Below, in pieces: positions 1 to 11,700 of a DNA stretch of 64,000 bases. Below the pieces are notes generated by a model. That model had not been told where the DNA came from, did not search any database, and saw only the letters and a program-made list of their open reading frames with translations. The translations under genes were made by a program, and so were the position numbers. Position 1 is the first letter of the stretch. Each line of letters opens with the position of its first letter. Source of the DNA: Mesorhizobium sp. (GTDB lineage: Bacteria > Pseudomonadota > Alphaproteobacteria > Rhizobiales > Rhizobiaceae); the NCBI RefSeq assembly GCF_016793485.1, contig NZ_JAEULZ010000016.1:1-64000 (forward strand), read 5' to 3'.

Positions 1-1
1 C

Positions 2-208
2 AAGAAGGGCCGCAAGAAGCCGATGGCCGGCTTCATCGCGGGCCGCACCGCCCCTCCCGGCAGGACGATGGGCCACGCCGGCGCGGTCATCTCCGGCGGC
101 AAGGGCGGCGCGGAAGACAAGATCGCGGCGATGGAAGCCGCTGGTATTCGCGTGTCGCCCTCGCCGGCACGGCTCGGCAAGACGCTGGTCGAGGCGATCA
201 AGGGTTAA
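2..208 (+). CDS. sucD: Succinyl-CoA ligase, alpha subunit (3' end only)
   Basis: This is the last part of succinyl-CoA synthetase alpha, the TCA-cycle enzyme that makes succinate and ATP/GTP from succinyl-CoA. The gene enters from outside the window, so no start is visible. The 68 visible residues include [20 protein letters not shown] and the following [10 protein letters not shown] stretch, both hallmarks of the alpha-subunit C-terminal domain, with a normal end at TAA. The frame opens at base 2. It lies 106 bp before sucA on the same strand, the usual order in Hyphomicrobiales. Confidence 0.95.
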   Translation, partial: KKGRKKPMAGFIAGRTAPPGRTMGHAGAVISGGKGGAEDKIAAMEAAGIRVSPSPARLGKTLVEAIKG

Positions 209-314
209 GGGAGTAAGGGATTAGGGGAGTAAGTTAGTAGGGCCGATTTTCCCCTACCCGCTATTCCCCAACTCCCCTCAAAGGAGACGGAGCGCGGCGC
301 TCCGAGAGGCAAAG
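209..314 (+). repeat. Purine-rich short-period repeat with C-rich complement in sucD-sucA spacer
   Basis: The spacer begins with a G-rich run of related units (GGGAGTAAGG, GATTAGGGGAGTAAG, TTAGTAGGG), followed by a C-rich run (TTTTCCCCTACCC, TATTCCCCAACTCCCC). The two halves are imperfectly complementary, so an irregular hairpin could form in the transcript ahead of sucA. No T-tract follows, so it does not look like a terminator. The last bases, GAGAGGCAAAG, contain the weak ribosome-binding site of sucA. Confidence 0.5.
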
Positions 315-3302
315 ATGGCACGACAAGATCAGGCCAACGACGAATTTTCGCTAACCTCGTTCCTCTACGGCGGCAACGCCGACTATTTGGAGCAGTTGCA
401 GGCTGCTTGGGAAAGCGATCCTGAGTCCGTCGATCCGCAGTGGCAGGATTTCTTCGGCGCGCTGAAGGATGACGCCATCGACGTTCGCAAGAACGCCAAG
501 GGCGCATCTTGGTCGCAGCCTTCCTGGCCGCTGCAGGCGAATGGTGAGCTGGTCTCCGCGCTGGACGGCAACTGGGGCCTCGTCGAGAAGGTCATCGAGA
601 AGAAGGTCAAGGAAAAGGCCGCTGCCAACGGCGTCGCCGCTTCGGAGACCGACGTCCTGCAGGCGACGCGCGACAGCGTGCGCGCCATCATGATGATCCG
701 CGCCTTCCGCATGCGCGGCCACCTGCACGCCAATCTCGATCCGCTGGGCATCGCGCAGGCACAGGAAGACTACAACGAACTGTCGCCCACCTCCTACGGG
801 TTTGCGGAAGCGGATTACGACCGCCGCATCTTCATCGACGGCGTGCTCGGCCTCGAATACGCGACCATCCGCGAGATGCTCGACATCCTGACGCGCACCT
901 ATTGCTCGACGCTGGGCGTCGAGTTCATGCACATCTCCGATCCCGAGGAGAAGGGCTGGATCCAGGCGCGCATCGAAGGCTCCGACAAGGAGATCAAGTT
1001 CACCGCCGAAGGCAAGAAGGCGATCCTTTCGAAGCTGATCGAGGCCGAAGGCTTCGAGCAGTTCATCGACGTCAAGTACAAGGGAACCAAGCGCTTCGGC
1101 CTTGATGGCGGCGAGGCCCTCATCCCGGCGCTGGAACAGATCGTCAAGCGCGGCGGGGCACTCGGCCTCAAGGAAGTCGTTCTCGGCATGGCGCATCGCG
1201 GCCGCCTGAACGTGCTGACCAACGTGATGGCCAAGCCGCACCGCGCCGTTTTCCACGAGTTCAAGGGCGGCTCCTATGCGCCCGACGACGTGGAAGGCTC
1301 CGGCGACGTGAAGTACCACCTCGGCGCATCCTCCGACCGCGAGTTTGACGGCAACAAGGTGCACCTGTCGCTGACAGCGAACCCGTCGCACCTGGAGATC
1401 GTCGATCCCGTCGTCATGGGCAAGGCGCGCGCCAAGCAGGACCAGTTGTATGGCCGCACCCGCGAGGAGATCGTACCGCTCGAGGAGCGCGCCAAGGTCA
1501 TGCCGCTGCTGCTGCATGGTGACGCCGCTTTTGCCGGACAGGGCGTTATCGCCGAGATTCTCGGCCTGTCGGGACTGCGCGGCCACCGCGTGGCCGGCAC
1601 GGTGCATTTCATCATCAACAACCAGATCGGCTTCACTACCAATCCGCGTTTCTCGCGTTCCTCGCCATATCCCTCGGACGTCGCCAAGATGATCGAGGCG
1701 CCAATCTTCCACGTGAACGGCGACGACCCGGAGGCGGTGGTCTACGCGGCCAAGGTGGCGACCGAGTTCCGCATGAAGTTCCACAAGCCAGTGGTCGTGG
1801 ACATGTTCTGCTACCGCCGCTTCGGCCACAATGAGGGCGACGAGCCGGCTTTCACGCAGCCACTGATGTACCGCAACATCCGCAGCCACAAGACGACTGC
1901 GACGCTCTATGCCGAGAGGCTGATCGCCGAAGGCCTCCTCAGCCAGGAAGACCTCGACAAGATGCGCGCCGACTGGCGTGCGACGCTCGAGACGGAATGG
2001 GAAATCGGCCAGTCCTACAAGCCCAACAAGGCCGACTGGCTGGATGGCGCATGGTCCGGGCTGCGCGCCGCCGACAACGAGGACGAACTGCGTCGCGGCA
2101 AGACGGCCGTGCCGGTCAAGACGCTGAAGGAAATCGGCAAGAAGCTCACCGAGGTGCCGAAGGACTTCGAAGTCCACCGCACCATCGCGCGTTTCCTCGA
2201 GACGCGCCGGACCATGATCGAGACCGGCGAAGGACTCGACTGGTCGACGGCGGAAGCACTCGCCTTCGGCTCGATCGTTCTGGACGGCAATCCGATCCGC
2301 CTGTCGGGTCAGGATTCTGAGCGCGGCACCTTCTCTCAGCGCCACTCGGTTCTCTACGACCAGCGCCACGAGGCGCGCTACATTCCGCTCAACAACCTCT
2401 CGGCCGCGCAGGCCGGCTACGAGGTCATCAACTCGATGCTCTCCGAAGAGGCCGTGCTCGGCTTCGAATACGGCTACTCGCTGGCGCAGCCCAACGCGCT
2501 GACGCTCTGGGAAGCGCAGTTTGGCGATTTCGCCAATGGCGCGCAGGTGGTCTTCGACCAGTTCATCTCGTCGGGCGAACGCAAGTGGCTGCGCATGTCG
2601 GGTCTCGTCTGCCTGCTGCCGCATGGCTATGAGGGACAGGGGCCAGAGCATTCCTCGGCGCGACTGGAGCGCTTCCTCCAGCTCTGCGCCGAAGACAACA
2701 TGCAGGTCGCCTACTGCACGACGCCGGCCAACTACTTCCACATCCTGCGCCGGCAGTTGAAGCGCGACTTCCGCAAGCCGCTGATCCTCATGACGCCGAA
2801 GTCGCTGTTGCGCCATAAGCGCGCTGTCTCGACGCTAGCCGAGATGTCGGGCGAGTCCACCTTCCACCGGCTGCTGTGGGACGACGCGCAGTTCCTTGGC
2901 GACCAGGCGATCAAGCTGGTCAAGGATTCGAAAATCCGCCGCGTCGTGATCTGCTCAGGCAAGGTCTATTACGACCTCTACGAGGAGCGTGAGAAGCGCG
3001 GCATCAACGACATCTACCTGCTGCGCGTCGAGCAGCTTTATCCCTTCCCGGCCAAGGCGCTCATCACCGAGCTGTCGCGTTTCCGTAACGCGGAGATGGT
3101 CTGGTGCCAGGAGGAGCCCAAGAACATGGGTGCGTGGTCGTTCATCGATCCCTATCTGGAATGGGTGCTCGCCCATATCGACGCCAAGCACCAGCGCGTG
3201 CGCTACACAGGTCGCCCTGCGGCGGCATCGCCCGCCACGGGCCTGATGTCGAAACATCTGGCTCAGCTGAACGCGTTCCTCGAAGACGCGCTCGGCGAAT
3301 AA
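315..3302 (+). CDS. sucA: 2-oxoglutarate dehydrogenase, E1 component
   Basis: E1 of the 2-oxoglutarate dehydrogenase complex, the thiamine-diphosphate enzyme that decarboxylates 2-oxoglutarate and passes the succinyl group to the lipoyl arm of SucB. The 995-residue length is normal for alphaproteobacteria and a little longer than in enterics. The N-terminus ([13 protein letters not shown]) is the conserved segment that docks to E2. [11 protein letters not shown] near residue 291, GDAAFAGQG near 402 and [10 protein letters not shown] near 435 are the ThDP/Mg and active-site segments. The C-terminal transketolase-like half ends with EEPKNMGAW. It lies 41 bp upstream of sucB and is probably cotranscribed. 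Confidence 0.97.
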   Translation: MARQDQANDEFSLTSFLYGGNADYLEQLQAAWESDPESVDPQWQDFFGALKDDAIDVRKNAKGASWSQPSWPLQANGELVSALDGNWGLVEKVIEKKVKEKAAANGVAASETDVLQATRDSVRAIMMIRAFRMRGHLHANLDPLGIAQAQEDYNELSPTSYGFAEADYDRRIFIDGVLGLEYATIREMLDILTRTYCSTLGVEFMHISDPEEKGWIQARIEGSDKEIKFTAEGKKAILSKLIEAEGFEQFIDVKYKGTKRFGLDGGEALIPALEQIVKRGGALGLKEVVLGMAHRGRLNVLTNVMAKPHRAVFHEFKGGSYAPDDVEGSGDVKYHLGASSDREFDGNKVHLSLTANPSHLEIVDPVVMGKARAKQDQLYGRTREEIVPLEERAKVMPLLLHGDAAFAGQGVIAEILGLSGLRGHRVAGTVHFIINNQIGFTTNPRFSRSSPYPSDVAKMIEAPIFHVNGDDPEAVVYAAKVATEFRMKFHKPVVVDMFCYRRFGHNEGDEPAFTQPLMYRNIRSHKTTATLYAERLIAEGLLSQEDLDKMRADWRATLETEWEIGQSYKPNKADWLDGAWSGLRAADNEDELRRGKTAVPVKTLKEIGKKLTEVPKDFEVHRTIARFLETRRTMIETGEGLDWSTAEALAFGSIVLDGNPIRLSGQDSERGTFSQRHSVLYDQRHEARYIPLNNLSAAQAGYEVINSMLSEEAVLGFEYGYSLAQPNALTLWEAQFGDFANGAQVVFDQFISSGERKWLRMSGLVCLLPHGYEGQGPEHSSARLERFLQLCAEDNMQVAYCTTPANYFHILRRQLKRDFRKPLILMTPKSLLRHKRAVSTLAEMSGESTFHRLLWDDAQFLGDQAIKLVKDSKIRRVVICSGKVYYDLYEEREKRGINDIYLLRVEQLYPFPAKALITELSRFRNAEMVWCQEEPKNMGAWSFIDPYLEWVLAHIDAKHQRVRYTGRPAAASPATGLMSKHLAQLNAFLEDALGE

Positions 3303-3343
3303 CTGAAGACGGCAACTGGCAACGGACAGGCAGGACCGAAACG

Positions 3344-4636
3344 ATGGCTACCGAAATCCGCGTTCCCACTCTCGGCGAATCCGTCACGGAGGCGACTGTC
3401 GGCAAGTGGTTCAAGAAGGTCGGCGACACGATCGCGGCCGACGAACCGATCGTCGAACTGGAAACCGACAAGGTGACGATCGAGGTGCCATCGCCGGCCG
3501 CCGGAACGCTTTCCGAAATCGCCGCGAATGAAGGCGAGACGGTCGGACTCGGCGCGCTGCTCGGCCAGATCGGCGCAGGCGGCGCGGCGGCGGCAAAACC
3601 CGCGGCGAAGACCGAGGCAAAGCCCGAAGCTGTGGCGCAGGCAGCCGGCGCCTCCGGTGGCGACACAGTGAAGGAAGCCGCGAAAAAGACGGCGGCCATT
3701 GCCGGCGAGGGACCGATCGAGGAACGCAAGATGCCGCCCGCGCCCGCCGCCGCCAAGCTGCTCGCGGAAAACAACCTGTCGGCCGGTCAGGTCGCCGGTT
3801 CCGGCAAGCGGGGGCAGGTGCTGAAGGGCGACGTGCTGGAAGCGATCGCCAAGGGCGCTGCTTCCCAGCCGGTCGAGACGCCCAGGATCGCCGAGACGCC
3901 CGCTGCACCGCGTCCTGCCTCATCCGAGGGCGATGCCGTGCGCGAAGAGCGCGTGCGCATGACCAAGCTGCGCCAGACCATCGCACGCCGCCTGAAGGAA
4001 GCGCAATCGACGGCCGCCATGCTCACCACCTTCAACGAGGTGGACATGAAGGGCATCATGGACCTGCGTGCGAAGTACAAGGATGTCTTCGAGAAGAAGC
4101 ACGGCGTGAAGCTCGGCTTCATGGGTTTCTTCACCAAGGCGGTGACGCATGCACTGAAGGAGATTCCGGCGGTCAATGCCGAGATCGACGGCACCGACAT
4201 CATCTACAAGAACTACGCCCACATCGGTGTGGCCGTCGGCACCAACAAGGGCCTCGTCGTGCCGGTGGTGCGCGACGCCGACCAGATGTCGATCGCCGAG
4301 ATCGAGAAGGAGATCGGACGGCTGGGGCTGGCAGCGCGCGACGGCAAGCTTTCGGTCGCCGACATGCAGGGCGGCACGTTCACCATCTCCAACGGCGGCG
4401 TCTACGGCTCGCTGATGTCGACGCCGATCCTGAACGCGCCGCAGTCCGGCATCCTCGGCATGCACAAGATCCAGGACCGTCCGGTCGTGGTCGGAGGCCA
4501 GATCGTCATCCGACCGATGATGTACCTCGCGCTCTCCTATGACCACCGCATCGTCGACGGCAAGGAAGCGGTGACCTTCCTCGTGCGCGTCAAGGAAAGC
4601 CTCGAGGATCCGGAGCGGCTGGTTCTCGATCTCTGA
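3344..4636 (+). CDS. sucB: 2-oxoglutarate dehydrogenase, E2 (dihydrolipoamide succinyltransferase)
   Basis: Core E2 of the 2-oxoglutarate dehydrogenase complex (also called odhB). The open frame extends upstream, but the start at 3344 gives [19 protein letters not shown], the standard E2 N-terminus. Domains in order: lipoyl domain (residues 1-76, lipoylated Lys43 in ETDKVT), an Ala/Pro/Lys-rich linker, a peripheral-subunit-binding domain (about 140-175, [15 protein letters not shown]), a second linker, then the catalytic domain from about 205. The active-site motif is DHRIVDG with His401 and Asp405. Total length is 430 residues, usual for the family. Confidence 0.97.
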   Translation: MATEIRVPTLGESVTEATVGKWFKKVGDTIAADEPIVELETDKVTIEVPSPAAGTLSEIAANEGETVGLGALLGQIGAGGAAAAKPAAKTEAKPEAVAQAAGASGGDTVKEAAKKTAAIAGEGPIEERKMPPAPAAAKLLAENNLSAGQVAGSGKRGQVLKGDVLEAIAKGAASQPVETPRIAETPAAPRPASSEGDAVREERVRMTKLRQTIARRLKEAQSTAAMLTTFNEVDMKGIMDLRAKYKDVFEKKHGVKLGFMGFFTKAVTHALKEIPAVNAEIDGTDIIYKNYAHIGVAVGTNKGLVVPVVRDADQMSIAEIEKEIGRLGLAARDGKLSVADMQGGTFTISNGGVYGSLMSTPILNAPQSGILGMHKIQDRPVVVGGQIVIRPMMYLALSYDHRIVDGKEAVTFLVRVKESLEDPERLVLDL

Positions 4637-4755
4637 TTGGAAGCTTGCAGCCGGGAGGTTCCGGCTGGGGTGATAGCGGAAATTCGACGCTGGGAGATGA
4701 CCCGGCTGCCGCGGGCGTATATCTACCGACCGAACTATCTTTTTCGGAGAAGCTC

Positions 4756-5160
4756 ATGGAAACCGCTGCAGCATCTACCGAAATCTGGGTTCTCGGCTGG
4801 AGCGCGGTGCTCCTCATCGCGCAGGTCTGTCTGCAGGCTACGTCGAGCTATGACCTCGGTCCGAAATACCTGCTCAGCCCGCGTGACGAAAAACGCGTGT
4901 CGAGAAACGTTCTCGCCGGTCGCTTCAAGCGCGCTCTGCGAAACCTGCTGGAGACCTATCCTGCCTTTATCGCCATCGTGGTGGCGCTCGTGGTCACAGG
5001 CAAGACCGGTGGCATCGCCGCGACCGGTGCGGTCATCTGGCTCGTCGCACGCGTGGTCTTCGTGGCGGTTTACGCGGCAGGCATCCCGCTGCTGCGCACA
5101 TTGGTCTGGCTGGTTTCGACGATCGGTCTCTTGCTCATGCTGGTAAGGCTGTTGTTCTGA
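4756..5160 (+). CDS. MAPEG-family small integral membrane protein
   Basis: A 134-residue membrane protein with four likely helices. The start at 4756 (METAAAST) is preferred over an upstream in-frame ATG because the membrane domain begins directly after it. The polar loop between helix 1 and helix 2 (SSYDLGPKYLLSPRDE, then the basic RNVLAGRFKRALRNLLE segment) and the ETYPAFIAI motif match the MAPEG superfamily (glutathione- and eicosanoid-metabolism membrane proteins). Bacterial members mostly have no known substrate. It sits between sucB and a dehydrogenase gene that starts 2 bp after its stop, so the two are probably translationally coupled. Confidence 0.8.
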   Translation: METAAASTEIWVLGWSAVLLIAQVCLQATSSYDLGPKYLLSPRDEKRVSRNVLAGRFKRALRNLLETYPAFIAIVVALVVTGKTGGIAATGAVIWLVARVVFVAVYAAGIPLLRTLVWLVSTIGLLLMLVRLLF

Positions 5161-5162
5161 GC

Positions 5163-5915
5163 ATGGCCGAACGGAAAATTCTCCTCGTCACCGGCGGTTC
5201 GCGCGGCATCGGCGCGTCTGTTGCCCGACTGGCCGCCAAGGCCGGCTACCGGGTCGGAGTCAATTTCGTGTCCGATGCCGAAGCCGCCGCAGGCGTGGTG
5301 CGCGAGATCGAAGCAGAGGGCGGCGAGGCGTTTGCCATCCGCGCCGACGTTGGCGACGAGAAGGACATCCTGGCGATGTTCGAGGCAATCGATGAACGAT
5401 ATGGACGGCTGGACGCGCTGGTTAACAATGCCGGCGTGGTCGATCGCAAGTCCCGCCTCGACGAAATGAGCGCCGCGAGGCTCCGGCGCATCATGACCGT
5501 GAATACCGTGGGGACTATTCTCTGCACGCGCGAGGCGGTCCGGCGGATGTCGACCCGCCATGGCGGCAAGGGCGGCGTGATCGTCAACGTCTCGTCGATG
5601 GCGGCCGAACTTGGCAGCCCGTCGCTGTATGTCGATTATGCCGCCTCGAAAGGCGCAGTCGATACCTTCACCCATGGCCTTGCGCTGGAAGTCGCAGCCG
5701 AGGGAATAAGGGTCAACGGTGTGCGGCCTGGGATCATCGAGACGGACATCCATGCCTCGCGGGGCGAGCCTGACTGGCCGCGGGAAATGACCTCGGTCCT
5801 GCCGATGCAGCGCGCCGGCCATCCCGATGAGGTGGCGCGCGCTGTCCTGTATCTCCTTTCCGACGATGCTTCCTATGTCACCGGCAGCATCCTAAATGTC
5901 AGCGGTGGCCGCTGA
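5163..5915 (+). CDS. Short-chain dehydrogenase/reductase
   Basis: A 250-residue classical SDR, predicted to be a cytoplasmic NAD(P)-dependent alcohol/ketone oxidoreductase. The cofactor loop is TGGSRGIG at residues 10-17, NNAG is at 88-91, the catalytic serine is at 144-145, and the YxxxK pair is Tyr159/Lys163. The C-terminus ends with the usual NVSGGR. Similar proteins are often named glucose 1-dehydrogenase or FabG-like, but the substrate cannot be read from sequence. It lies between the MAPEG gene (2 bp upstream) and lpdA (27 bp downstream), so it is probably transcribed with the 2-oxoglutarate dehydrogenase genes. Confidence 0.88.
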   Translation: MAERKILLVTGGSRGIGASVARLAAKAGYRVGVNFVSDAEAAAGVVREIEAEGGEAFAIRADVGDEKDILAMFEAIDERYGRLDALVNNAGVVDRKSRLDEMSAARLRRIMTVNTVGTILCTREAVRRMSTRHGGKGGVIVNVSSMAAELGSPSLYVDYAASKGAVDTFTHGLALEVAAEGIRVNGVRPGIIETDIHASRGEPDWPREMTSVLPMQRAGHPDEVARAVLYLLSDDASYVTGSILNVSGGR

Positions 5916-5942
5916 CGCGGCAACGAAACGAGGCTTGAAAAC

Positions 5943-7346
5943 ATGGCTTATGATCTGATCGTCATCGGTTCGGGACCGGGCGGATATGTCTGCGCCATCA
6001 AGGCGGCGCAGCTAGGGCTCAAGGTCGCGGTCGTGGAGAAGAACGCAACGCTCGGCGGCACCTGCCTGAATATCGGCTGCATCCCCTCCAAGGCGTTGCT
6101 TCACGCCTCCGAGGCATTCGCCGAGGCCAGCCATTCCTTCGACACGCTCGGCGTCGAGGTGACGCCGAAGCTCAATCTCAAGAAGATGATGGCGCACAAG
6201 GACGCGACAGTGTCGTCCAACGTCAGCGGGGTCGCCTTCCTGTTCAAGAAGAACAAGATCGACTGGCTGAAGGGCGTAGGCAAGGTTCTGGCCGCAGGCC
6301 GCGTCTCCGTCACCGGAGAAGACGGCAAGACCGACGAAGTCGCGACAAAGAGCATCGTCATCGCTACGGGGTCGGATGTCGCCGGTATTCCGGGCGTCGA
6401 GGTTGCCATCGACGAAAAGGTCATCGTGTCCTCCACCGGAGCGCTTTCTCTTGCCAAGGTGCCCGAGCATCTCATCGTGGTCGGCGGTGGCGTCATCGGG
6501 CTGGAACTCGGCTCCGTCTGGGCTCGGCTTGGCGCGAAGGTCACCGTGGTGGAATATCTCGACACCATCCTCGGCGGCATGGATGGCGAGGTTGCCAAGC
6601 AGTTCCAGCGCCTGTTGGGCAAGCAGGGTTTCGAGTTCAAGCTCGGCTCAAAGGTCACCGGGGTCAAGAAGGCGAAGAAGGGTGCTTCCGTTACCTTCGA
6701 GCCGGTCAAGGGCGGCGGCGCCGAGACCATCGATGCCGACGTTGTGCTGATCGCTACCGGCCGCAAGGCCTACACCGACAAGCTCGGGCTGGCCGAGGCG
6801 GGCGTGGCGCTCGACGAGCGCGGCCGCGTCAAGACCGATGGCCATTTCCAGAGCAACGTCCCCGGCATCTATGCCATCGGCGACGTGATTGCCGGGCCGA
6901 TGCTGGCGCACAAGGCGGAGGACGAAGGCGTCGCCGTCGCGGAAATCCTCGCGGGACAGGCCGGCCACGTGAACTACGACGTGATCCCGAGCGTCGTCTA
7001 CACCAGCCCCGAGATCGCGTCGGTCGGCAAGACCGAGGAGGAACTAAAGAAGGCCGGGATCGACTACAAGGTCGGCAAATTCCCCTTCTCCGCCAATGCG
7101 CGGGCGCGGGCGACGCTGCACACGGACGGTTTTGTGAAAATCCTCGCCGACAAGGCAACCGACCGCCTGCTCGGAGCGCACATCATCGGGTTCGGCGCTG
7201 GTGAACTGATCCAGGAAGCGTCCGTGCTCATGGAATTCGGCGGCTCTTCGGAGGATCTGGCCCGCACCTGCCACCCGCACCCGACGATGTCGGAAGCGGT
7301 CAAGGAGGCCGCCCTGGCCGCCTTCTTCAAGCCGATCCACATATAG
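5943..7346 (+). CDS. lpdA: Dihydrolipoyl dehydrogenase (E3)
   Basis: FAD enzyme that reoxidises the dihydrolipoyl groups of SucB and passes electrons to NAD. The 467-residue chain opens with the FAD Rossmann loop [10 protein letters not shown]. The redox disulfide is Cys41/Cys46 in [14 protein letters not shown] second Rossmann loop, [12 protein letters not shown], binds NAD. The interface catalytic pair is His446 and Glu451 in [10 protein letters not shown]. It closes the sucA-sucB-MAPEG-SDR-lpdA run; the next gene starts 270 bp away. A hairpin-like stretch follows near 7379-7411 but has no clear T-tract. Confidence 0.97.
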   Translation: MAYDLIVIGSGPGGYVCAIKAAQLGLKVAVVEKNATLGGTCLNIGCIPSKALLHASEAFAEASHSFDTLGVEVTPKLNLKKMMAHKDATVSSNVSGVAFLFKKNKIDWLKGVGKVLAAGRVSVTGEDGKTDEVATKSIVIATGSDVAGIPGVEVAIDEKVIVSSTGALSLAKVPEHLIVVGGGVIGLELGSVWARLGAKVTVVEYLDTILGGMDGEVAKQFQRLLGKQGFEFKLGSKVTGVKKAKKGASVTFEPVKGGGAETIDADVVLIATGRKAYTDKLGLAEAGVALDERGRVKTDGHFQSNVPGIYAIGDVIAGPMLAHKAEDEGVAVAEILAGQAGHVNYDVIPSVVYTSPEIASVGKTEEELKKAGIDYKVGKFPFSANARARATLHTDGFVKILADKATDRLLGAHIIGFGAGELIQEASVLMEFGGSSEDLARTCHPHPTMSEAVKEAALAAFFKPIHI

Positions 7347-7616
7347 GAGGCTGACGTAACGTAAGCATTCAAAGATGGCGGGAGCCTGTTTTTGGGCTTC
7401 CCCCGCGCAGACCTGCAATTCCCTGGCAACCGCCTGTCAGGACTGATCGGCGCATCATTTTTTGTGACTATTTTGCACTGCGAAACTGATGTAAGAGTGC
7501 GCCCGCCCCAACGTTAGCCCGGCGATGGGACGGTTGTCTCTTTGATCTTCATAAAGCTCGGGCCCATATCCGGACAGACGCGGTTATATTGGCGCCGCGC
7601 AAGCGGACAAGTGAGC

Positions 7617-8750
7617 ATGGCGAAGTTCAGGTTCCACAAACTGGCCGCGATCGCGGTACTGATCGGCGTCGGCGCCTGGGTGGCGACCGGAGAGTTCTCA
7701 TCGGTCGGCAGCGCACAGAACGAGGCGCCGCCGACTCCATCCGAGGCTGGCGAGCAGGTCAAGATTCCGTTGCGGACCGTGGCTGTCATCACGCCACCGC
7801 GGGTCGAGCACCAGCGGGCAATCCGTATTTCCGGCCGCACGGACGCGGAGAAGCGGGTGACGCTCGCGACCCGAGTGATGGGCGTCATCGAGAAACTGCC
7901 CGTCAGGCAGGGTGAACGCGTCGAGCGCGGCGATCTTGTGATGCAGTTGAACGCCGAAGACAAGGAAGCCGCCGTGCGCATGGCCGAGAGCGTCGTCACG
8001 CAGCGCCAGGCAGAGGCTGACGCGGCCGAGCGGCTCGTCGGCGGCGGCAATGCGCCCAAGCTGCAGGCTGACCAGGCGCGTGCCGCGCTGGCCACGGCCC
8101 GCGCCCAACTCGAAAGCGCCAAGGCGGAACTCGCGCAGTACAGTATCTATGCGCCTTACAACGGCGTGATCGACAAGGTGCCCGTGCAGCGCGGCAGCGC
8201 CATACTCGCCGGCACCGAGATTGCTACATTGATCAATCTCGATCCGCTGCTGGCGATCGGCCAGGTCAGCGAGCGCGACCTGAAATATGTCAACCTCGGG
8301 AGCGCCGCCGACATCCTCCTTGTGGACGGGACGGCGGTGAAGGGCACCGTGACCTACATCAGCCGCGACGCCACATCGGCCACCCGCACTTTCCCGATCG
8401 AAGTGTCGGTCCCCAACCCGGACAAGTCGCTGCCGGCAGGCATGACGGCGGAGATCACCCTGCGCGCCGCGCCGACGGATTCTGTTGTGCTGCCCCGCTC
8501 CGTCGTGACCTTGAGTTCTGGCGGCGATCTCGGCATTCGTGCCGTCGGCGACGACAACAAGGTCGTCTTCTATCCGATCGATCTGGTCGACGACACGCCG
8601 ACGGGTCTTGTGCTTGGCGGCATCCCGGCAGGAGTTCGGGTCATCGTCGCCGGGCAGGACCTGGTAAACGACGGCGACGAGGTGGTGCCCGTCGAGGCCG
8701 ATGCCGCGACGATCCAGAAGCTCATCGGCCAGGTCAGCAACGGTACCTGA
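7617..8750 (+). CDS. RND efflux pump periplasmic adaptor (membrane fusion protein)
   Basis: A 377-residue HlyD/AcrA-type adaptor that links an inner-membrane RND pump to an outer-membrane channel. The start at 7617 places a hydrophobic signal or anchor (KLAAIAVLIGVGAWVA) at the N-terminus; an in-frame GTG six bases earlier is an alternative. The first half of the lipoyl domain appears at about residues 85-105 (KLPVRQGERVERGDLV), followed by an alpha-hairpin rich in Ala, Gln and Arg, the second lipoyl half (YAPYNGVIDKVPVQRGS), then beta-barrel and membrane-proximal parts. The pump gene follows 26 bp downstream. No TolC-type channel gene is in the window. Confidence 0.9.
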   Translation: MAKFRFHKLAAIAVLIGVGAWVATGEFSSVGSAQNEAPPTPSEAGEQVKIPLRTVAVITPPRVEHQRAIRISGRTDAEKRVTLATRVMGVIEKLPVRQGERVERGDLVMQLNAEDKEAAVRMAESVVTQRQAEADAAERLVGGGNAPKLQADQARAALATARAQLESAKAELAQYSIYAPYNGVIDKVPVQRGSAILAGTEIATLINLDPLLAIGQVSERDLKYVNLGSAADILLVDGTAVKGTVTYISRDATSATRTFPIEVSVPNPDKSLPAGMTAEITLRAAPTDSVVLPRSVVTLSSGGDLGIRAVGDDNKVVFYPIDLVDDTPTGLVLGGIPAGVRVIVAGQDLVNDGDEVVPVEADAATIQKLIGQVSNGT

Positions 8751-8776
8751 TCACAAGGCAGGAAACGTCAGCCGCA

Positions 8777-11700
8777 ATGGATATCGTCAAGATTGCGATC
8801 AATAATGCGCGGCTGACGCTGTCCGTGCTCCTGTTCCTCGTCATCGCTGGGGCGCTTGCCTATCGCGCGGTGCCGAAAGAGGCGGAGCCAGACGTTGCCA
8901 TCCCGATCATGTATGTCAGCCTCGTCTATCAGGGAATCTCGCCTGAGGACTCGGAGCGACTCCTTCTGCGACCGGTGGAATCGCAGCTCAAGAACCTGAA
9001 GGGGCTGAAGGAAATGAAGTCGGCCGCCTACGAAGGCGGCGGCTACGTCCTGGTCGAGTTCGACCCCTCGACCGATCTCTCCGATGCACTGATCGACACG
9101 CGCAACAAGGTGCAGGACGCCAAGCGCGACCTGCCTTCCGGCGTAGAGGAACCGACCGTCAACGAGGTCAATCTTTCCGAGTTTCCGGTCCTTGTCGTGA
9201 CGCTCTCGGGCAACATCCCCGAACGAACGCTCACGGCCGCCGCCAAGGAGTTGCGCGACCGCATCGAGGAAGTTCCCGGGATCCTTGAAGGTACGATCCA
9301 GGGCTCGCGCGACGAACAGGTCGAGGCGATCATCGACCCGGTCAAGCTTTCGTCCTACGGCCTGCAGCTCGACCAGATGATCCAGGGCATCGGCGCCTCG
9401 AACAGCCTTGTCGCGGCTGGCGCGATTGAAGGCTCGGAGGGCAAATATGCCGTGCGCGTCCCCGCGCTCATAGAGACGCCGGAGGACATCGCGCGGCTGC
9501 CCGTGGTGGCCGGTCCCGACGCGATCGTGCGCGTGCAGGACCTCGCCACCGTTCGCTCCACTTTCAAGGACGCCGAGACAATCACGCGCCTCGACGGCAA
9601 GCCGGCCATCGCGATCGAGGTCAAGAAGCGCATCGGCGCAAACATCGTCGAGACGATCGACGGCGCCAAGGCCGTCGCCGACGCATTCCTGGCGCAGGCG
9701 CCGGAAGGTATGGAAGTCACCTACACGCAGGACAAGTCGGTCTTCGTCAACACGCTACTGAACGACCTGCAGAACCATGTGATGATCGCCGTCGTCCTGG
9801 TCTTCATCGTCATCCTCTACGCGCTCTCCGGCCGGGCGTCGCTGCTGATCGGGCTGGCGATCCCGGCATCGTTCCTGATGGGCATACTGGCGCTGGCGCT
9901 GATGGGCTACACGATCAACATGATCGTGCTTTTCAGCCTCATCCTGGCTGTGGGCATGCTCGTCGACGATGCGATCATCGTTACCGAATTCGCCGAACGA
10001 CGCATGTCGGAAGGCATGCCGAAGGAGCAGGCCTTCGAGCTTGCCGCCAAGCGCATGGCAGGGCCGGTGATCGCGGCGACGATGACCCGCATCGCCGCCT
10101 TTTCGCCGCTGCTGTTCTGGCCGGGCATTGTAGGCGACTTCATGAAGTACCTGCCGATCACCCTGATCGTGACGCTCGCGGCCTCGATGGCCTATGCGCT
10201 GATCTTCGCGCCGACGCTGGGCGCCTTGTTCGCAAAGGCGCCCGTCCACGAGGAAGGCGAAAACCGTGACGGTCTTTATATGGCTATCGTCAAGCGCGCG
10301 GTGGCCTATCCCAAGACGGTGCTCGTGCTGACCGTTGCACTTCTTGTCGCCGTGCCGGTCGCCTACTCCAAATACGGAGCCGGCGTGGAGTTCTTCCCGC
10401 AGGTCGAGCCGGATTACGGCCTGCTTTACGTGCATGCGCGCGGTAACCTTTCGCTGGCCGAGATGGACTTCGCGACCCGCGAAGCAGAGAGCCGCATCCT
10501 GAACTGGCCGGGCATCAAGTCGGTCTATACGCGTTCCGGCAAGACGCGCGGCGGCCAGGATATTCCGGAGGATGTCGTCGGCGTCATCCAGTACGAATTC
10601 ATCGACTGGCGCGAGCGCAAGTCCGCACACGAGATTCTCAACGAGCTTCGCGTCGCCATGGCGGGCATACCCGGCGTGGACGTCGAGGTGCGCGTACCGG
10701 ACGCCGGCCCGCCGACAGGCAAACCCATCCAGGTTCAGCTTTCGGCGGTCGACCCGACCAACCTGAACGAAAAGGCCGCCGAAGTCGCGGCTGCAATCGC
10801 GAAGGTGCCGGGCGTCATCGACATTTCGGACGGACTTCCGCCGCCCGGCATCGACTGGTCGCTGGAGATCGACCGCGCCAAGGCGGCGCAGTTTGGCATC
10901 AGTCCGATCGCCGTCGGCACCGTCGTGCAACTGGTCACCACCGGCCTCAAGCTCACCGACTATCGCCCGGCGGGCGCTGACGACGCCGTTGACATCAGGC
11001 TGCGCCTGCCAGAGGACCGACGCACGCTCGGCACGCTCGACCAATTGCGCATCGAAACCAGCCAGGGCTCGGTGCCGATCTCCAATTTCGTGTCGCGCAA
11101 GCCCGAGAAGACGGTTGGCATCCTGAACCGCATCGACGGCAAGCGCACCATCACCATTCAGGCCAACGTTGCTTCCGGCTATCAGGTCGCCGCGGTGCAG
11201 GGCGATGTCAGCCAGATCGTCTCCGGCATGGGGCTAGACCAGAGCGGCATCGGCTGGAAGCTCGCCGGGTCGAACGAGGACAGCGAGGAGGCGGGCGCGT
11301 TCCTGACCAACGCTTTTGGCGCCGCCATCTTCCTGATTTTCCTCGTGCTGCTTGCGCAGTTCAACAAGTTCACAAGCGTCTGGCTCGTGCTGTCCTGCGT
11401 GGTGATGGCGACAATCGGTGCGCTTCTCGGCATGATGCTGACAGGGCAGGCCTTTGTCATCGTGATGTCGGGCATCGGCGTCATCGCGCTCGCAGGCGTC
11501 GTGGTCAACAACAACATCGTGTTGATCGACACTTACGACCGTCTCCGTGAGGAAGGCTGGAACCGGCATGACGCCGTGCTGCAGACCTGCCGGGAACGTG
11601 CGCGCCCCGTCGTGCTGACGGCGCTCGCCGCGATCCTCGGCGTTTTGCCCATCGCCTTCGGCCTAGGCCTCGAGTTATTTCGCCACGAGACCACGATAAA

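Noticed and set aside
351-2816. 821-codon open frame on the minus strand
   Set aside because: It lies fully antisense to sucA, whose frame shows all E1 motifs. Long antisense frames are common in GC-rich genes, and the product has no recognisable domain.
7379-7411. Hairpin after lpdA considered as a terminator
   Set aside because: The stem is interrupted and no T-tract follows, so termination there is not supported.
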